NCBI GenBank assembly: GCA_015523135.1
Contig: WAKY01000128.1
Span: 1 to 5,936 of the forward strand
DNA: 5,936 nucleotides
DNA from: Candidatus Aciduliprofundum sp.
GTDB taxonomy: Archaea; Thermoplasmatota; Thermoplasmata; Thermoplasmatales; Aciduliprofundaceae
Reading direction: 5' to 3'
The notes beneath the pieces were generated by a model, which saw only the letters and a list, made by a program, of their open reading frames with translations, was not told the origin of the DNA and did no database searches. Made by a program: the position numbers and the translations under genes. Positions 3,382 to 5,936 of the stretch are shown in pieces. Numbering within the stretch: position 1 is the first letter of the stretch; each line of letters starts with the position of its first letter.

Positions 3382-5936
3382 TCAAGTTTTACCTTTCCTC
3401 CTACGAATTAATACAAACAAGGATAGCATTGCTACAACGATTATAATTACTATGAGAATTATCCAAATAGTTGGGAACTTCGATGTTCCAGTTGGTATAG
3501 CGCTAACCTCATTGCTCGGCTTAGACTCCCCTACTGAGTTGACAGCTTTTACATAGTAGGTGTAATTTACTCCATTTACCACACTCGTATCATTATACCA
3601 CAGTTGCGTTGCTGGTACTGTTGCTATTAGAGTGCCATTTCTGTAGATCCTGTACTCTGTTATCTCTGATCCTCCATTATCTGCCGATGCATTCCAGCTC
3701 AGATTTACATAGCCATCTCCTGCATCAGCAACTAGATTCTGTGGTGGTGTGGGCACTGTCATGGGTATCGCATACACAGTGTTGCTAGACTTACTCTCTC
3801 CCACTGAATTAACCGCCGTTACATAGTACGAATAATTTACTCCATTCTCTACTTCCGTGTCATTATACCAAAGCTGTGTGGCTGGTATTGTTGCTATTAA
3901 TGTACCATTACGATATATTTTGTATTCTATTATATTTGATCCTCCATTATCTACCGATGCATTCCAACTCAAATTTACATATCCATTTCCTGCCTTTGCT
4001 TGTAGATTTTGGGGTGGAGAAGGTAACCCCATAGGAGTTGCAGTTACCACATTACTAGGCTTGCTCTCTCCTGCTGAATTCACTGCTGTTACATAATAGG
4101 TGTAATTTACTCCATTTTCCACACCTGTATCGTTGTACCAGAGCTGCTGAGCCGATACCTCGACAATCAAAACTCCGTTTCTGTATACCTTATACTCTAT
4201 AACAGCGCTTCCTCCATTATACTCTGGCACTTCCCAGCTTAGATTAACATACCTGTTTCCTGCAACAGCATGCAGATTTTCAGGAGATTCAGGCACAGTC
4301 ATGGGTGTGACATTTACCATATTGCTAGGCTTACTCTTCCCAACTGCGTTTACAGCAGTAACATAGTATGTGTAATTTACTCCATTTTCCACACTGGTAT
4401 CATTATACCACAGTTGCGTTGCTGGCACTGTTGCTATTAAAGTTCCATTGCGATACACCCTATACTCCTCTATGGATGCACCTCCGTCCTTCTCAGGAGC
4501 GCTCCAACTCAGATTGACAAACTCGTTTCCACTCCTAGCCTTCAATTCAAGGGGCTTTGATGGTGGGGAGGCCACCACAGGGTATTTTAGAGGATAAACA
4601 TCCTTTGCATTTACAGGGCCATCTATCTTGTAAGGCAAGTCCACAATACCATCATTATTTTGATCGCTGTTACTTGCCCAATCTCTCCAATAATTACCCA
4701 GCATGGCAACGCTCCAGCGATTTCCAGAGCCAGCATCGTAAGCCTGAACATGCGAAGAATTGTAGGAATCTCCAGAGCCGTGATTGTAATAGAAGAAATT
4801 ATCAAAAATCAGGTTATACGAGGATTCAGAATATAAATATACACCATAATACCCGTTTTTGTATATCAGATTCCTCATTATTGTATTTTTGCTGGAGCCT
4901 TCCATATACACTCCATATAATGTGTTGTTGGTTATTTTGTTTCTATCTAAAACATTGTAATTTGATGCTGTCAGATAAGTTCCGTTCTTGTTATCCTTTA
5001 TATTATTTTCAACAATAGTATTGTTATTACACAAGAGCAATACTATTCCATTTATGCTGTGGCTAACATTATTATCCATTATAAGTGTATTATTAGAATT
5101 CAAAACGAGAATTCCTACTATACTATTGTAAGCAATATTGTTATTTTTCACAATTATGTGGTAAGAATATCCGATCTCCATCCCAACAGTAGAATGCGAT
5201 ATATTCAAATTCTCCATATTGAGCCAGGAAACATTGCCTACTATGACCTCTCCCGCATTATCCGGCACCGTTGCGTTCTCCATATTTACATTCTTGTAAT
5301 AGTAAACTGGCTTGCCATTTACAGTGTTGTTGATTATCTCCTGAGAGACAAAAGCCTCTTTATCTCCTGTTACAAGAATACCGTTGCCTACCATGGTGTT
5401 TTCCCGAAGAGTCTCATTATACGAGTCCATTAAAACAATCGAAGAATACGTGTTGTTTACAAACTCATTATCAAAAATTGATGAGTAAGAACCGTAGTAA
5501 ATATAAACCCCGGAATACTTGTTAGCCAAGAATTTATTATTTCCAATTACATTGTAAATGGACTCATAAATATAGATTCCATATTGATTTTCTATTATGC
5601 TGTTATTCTCCATTGTGTTATTATTCGAGTAATAATTGAGGAAGAGTCCAGCACCGTTGTAAGACAAAGCATTATTCTTTATTGTATTGTTTTTTGAGGA
5701 TATTAAGACCAACCCATCTATACTTTTAGATGCCTTATTTCCAGATATAATAGTTTCATTGGTGAATGAAAGGTAAATGCCGTTTGCATTGTAACTAAGC
5801 TCGTTGTTCTTTACATAATTTCTACTAGATGATGAGAGCATTATGCCTGCCACAATGTTGTAATCAAGCCTGTTGTTTTGTACAGTAATATGAGAGGAAT
5901 ACCCAATTTCTATGGGAATAGTTGTATAGGATATGC
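3382..5936 (-). CDS. Large beta-helix / fibronectin III surface protein, membrane-anchored (5'-partial)
   Basis: The minus frame ends at TGA 3384-3382 and stays open to the right edge, giving 850 visible residues; start codon and signal peptide are outside. The GTG at 5853 is internal, because coherent NosD-type sequence continues upstream of it (EIGYSSHITVQNN). Two beta-helix modules of about 22-23-residue N.I..N rungs flank a spacer over about 5205-5390 with the NosD-associated NTVNGKPVYYYKN and VPDNAGEVIVGNV motifs. An end-cap (4576-4798) with SDQNNDGIVDLPYK resembles that of the smaller neighbour. Four fibronectin III domains (3484-4563) follow, then a hydrophobic helix (IWIILIVIIIVVAMLSLFVL) and the basic tail IRRRKGKT, a classic stop-transfer anchor with the bulk of the protein outside. 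N-glycosylation sequons are dense, with 18 in the four fibronectin domains. An adhesin, S-layer-associated or glycan-binding role is plausible but unproven. It lies upstream of, and in the same direction as, the smaller paralogue. Confidence 0.87.
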   Translation of the reverse strand, partial: ISYTTIPIEIGYSSHITVQNNRLDYNIVAGIMLSSSSRNYVKNNELSYNANGIYLSFTNETIISGNKASKSIDGLVLISSKNNTIKNNALSYNGAGLFLNYYSNNNTMENNSIIENQYGIYIYESIYNVIGNNKFLANKYSGVYIYYGSYSSIFDNEFVNNTYSSIVLMDSYNETLRENTMVGNGILVTGDKEAFVSQEIINNTVNGKPVYYYKNVNMENATVPDNAGEVIVGNVSWLNMENLNISHSTVGMEIGYSYHIIVKNNNIAYNSIVGILVLNSNNTLIMDNNVSHSINGIVLLLCNNNTIVENNIKDNKNGTYLTASNYNVLDRNKITNNTLYGVYMEGSSKNTIMRNLIYKNGYYGVYLYSESSYNLIFDNFFYYNHGSGDSYNSSHVQAYDAGSGNRWSVAMLGNYWRDWASNSDQNNDGIVDLPYKIDGPVNAKDVYPLKYPVVASPPSKPLELKARSGNEFVNLSWSAPEKDGGASIEEYRVYRNGTLIATVPATQLWYNDTSVENGVNYTYYVTAVNAVGKSKPSNMVNVTPMTVPESPENLHAVAGNRYVNLSWEVPEYNGGSAVIEYKVYRNGVLIVEVSAQQLWYNDTGVENGVNYTYYVTAVNSAGESKPSNVVTATPMGLPSPPQNLQAKAGNGYVNLSWNASVDNGGSNIIEYKIYRNGTLIATIPATQLWYNDTEVENGVNYSYYVTAVNSVGESKSSNTVYAIPMTVPTPPQNLVADAGDGYVNLSWNASADNGGSEITEYRIYRNGTLIATVPATQLWYNDTSVVNGVNYTYYVKAVNSVGESKPSNEVSAIPTGTSKFPTIWIILIVIIIVVAMLSLFVLIRRRKGKT
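3394..3471 (-). other. C-terminal membrane anchor of the large surface protein
   Basis: After the last fibronectin domain and the short linker PTGTSKF, about 22 strongly hydrophobic residues (WIILIVIIIVVAMLSLFVLI) are followed at once by RRRKGKT and the stop. The positive-inside rule puts the tail in the cytoplasm and all repeat domains outside. There is no PEF or similar tripeptide before the helix, unlike in the smaller neighbour. Confidence 0.8.
3484..4563 (-). repeat. Four tandem fibronectin III domains, exact 270-bp period
   Basis: Four 90-residue units follow each other without gaps. The LWYND motif recurs on the plus strand at 3591, 3861, 4131 and 4401, exactly 270 bp apart. Each unit has the FN3 hallmarks: a Pro-rich linker with P.NL, YVNLSW (strand B Trp), EYKVYRNG, then LWYNDT and NGVNYTYYVTAVNSVGESKPSN (strands F-G with the conserved Tyr). 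Approximate units in protein order are 4294-4563, 4024-4293, 3754-4023 and 3484-3753. The copies are clearly related but diverged at synonymous sites. The second has lost the NGT and NAS sequons found in others. Confidence 0.9.
4576..4798 (-). other. Conserved beta-helix end-cap module (copy in the large protein)
   Basis: This stretch encodes FFYYNHGSGDSYNSS, VQAYDAGSGNRW, GNYWRDWASNSDQNND and GIVDLPYKIDGPVNAKDVYPLKYP. It aligns almost end to end with the C-terminal cap of the smaller neighbour, with a few residues fewer around the Asn-rich linker. It marks the boundary between the beta-helix and the fibronectin domains. Confidence 0.7.
5095..5936 (-). repeat. Internal duplication of the beta-helix module, 732-bp spacing
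   Basis: Thirty-six residues encoded at 5934-5827 (ISYTT through EIGYSSHI and QNNRLDYN) align without gaps to 36 residues at 5202-5095 (ISHST through EIGYSYHI and KNNNIAYN), with 18 identities. The offset is 732 bp, or 244 residues. The second copy is preceded by the GKPVYYYKN / AGEVIVGNV spacer. The first copy should have the same spacer beyond the right edge, so the protein was probably built by duplicating a spacer-plus-helix unit. Rungs after each copy stay similar in style, but I cannot align them reliably by eye. Confidence 0.65.

Noticed and set aside
3378..3388. Palindrome AACTTCAAGTT as a hairpin terminator
   Set aside because: The stem is only 5 bp, AT-rich, overlaps the stop codon, and is not followed by a T-run on the minus strand. 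Archaeal termination relies mainly on T-tracts.
3857..4096. Plus-strand open frame within the fibronectin repeats
   Set aside because: It is antisense to the well-supported fibronectin domains, and its sequence is only the complement of the repeat.
3484..4563. Regularly spaced repeats as a possible CRISPR array or mobile element
   Set aside because: The 270-bp repeats are contiguous, in frame and encode fibronectin III domains. There are no short direct repeats with unique spacers and no terminal inverted repeats.
4557..5433. Two plus-strand open frames (4557-5018 and 5059-5433) opposite the large surface gene
   Set aside because: They lie wholly antisense to a coherent, domain-rich protein. 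Their translations are low-complexity (His/Ile/Tyr/Cys-rich) with no recognisable motif, as expected from the complement of Asn/Ile-rich coding sequence.

Overview
The window looks archaeal, most likely from a moderately AT-rich member of the Thermoplasmatota (Aciduliprofundum/DHVE2-like). Three things point there. TATA-like boxes sit about 26-33 bp upstream of start codons, which implies leaderless or nearly leaderless transcripts. The surface proteins are large, Asn/Ser/Tyr-rich NosD-type beta-helix proteins with fibronectin III modules. No bacterial -35/-10 promoters or strong Shine-Dalgarno sequences are evident. The taxonomic assignment is an inference from style and family content, not from a marker gene.

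Layout. (1) Positions 1-445, minus strand: the N-terminal 148 residues of an AhpD-like, carboxymuconolactone decarboxylase superfamily peroxidase-related protein; its C-terminus lies beyond the left edge. (2) Positions 446-532: a compact divergent promoter region with back-to-back BRE/TATA-like elements. (3) Positions 533-2169, plus strand: an M28-family zinc aminopeptidase-like gene broken by one frameshift near 1034-1060. Adding one base restores a coherent 545-residue protein with a PA-like insert and an almost complete metal site. (4) Positions 2177-3286, minus strand: a secreted NosD-type right-handed beta-helix protein of about 365-369 residues, with a signal peptide and a PEF-plus-membrane-helix C-terminus. 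(5) Positions 3287-3381: a short AT-rich intergenic stretch carrying its promoter. (6) Positions 3382-5936, minus strand: a larger surface protein whose N-terminus lies beyond the right edge. Its visible 850 residues comprise two NosD-type beta-helix modules, a shared end-cap, four fibronectin III domains at an exact 270-bp period, and a C-terminal membrane anchor.

The two minus-strand surface proteins share a beta-helix fold and a near-identical end-cap with a Ca-loop-like DxNxDGIVD motif, so they form a paralogous cell-surface pair. They differ in how they appear to be anchored: a PEF-type candidate sorting signal in one and a plain stop-transfer helix in the other. The peptidase gene converges on them with only 7 bp between stop codons. 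The AhpD-like gene and the peptidase are transcribed divergently, and nothing in the sequence ties them functionally to the surface proteins. I see no defence system, mobile element, CRISPR array or stable RNA gene. The points most worth checking are the frameshift, the altered metal ligands of the peptidase, the two anchoring modes, and the internal duplication at the right edge.
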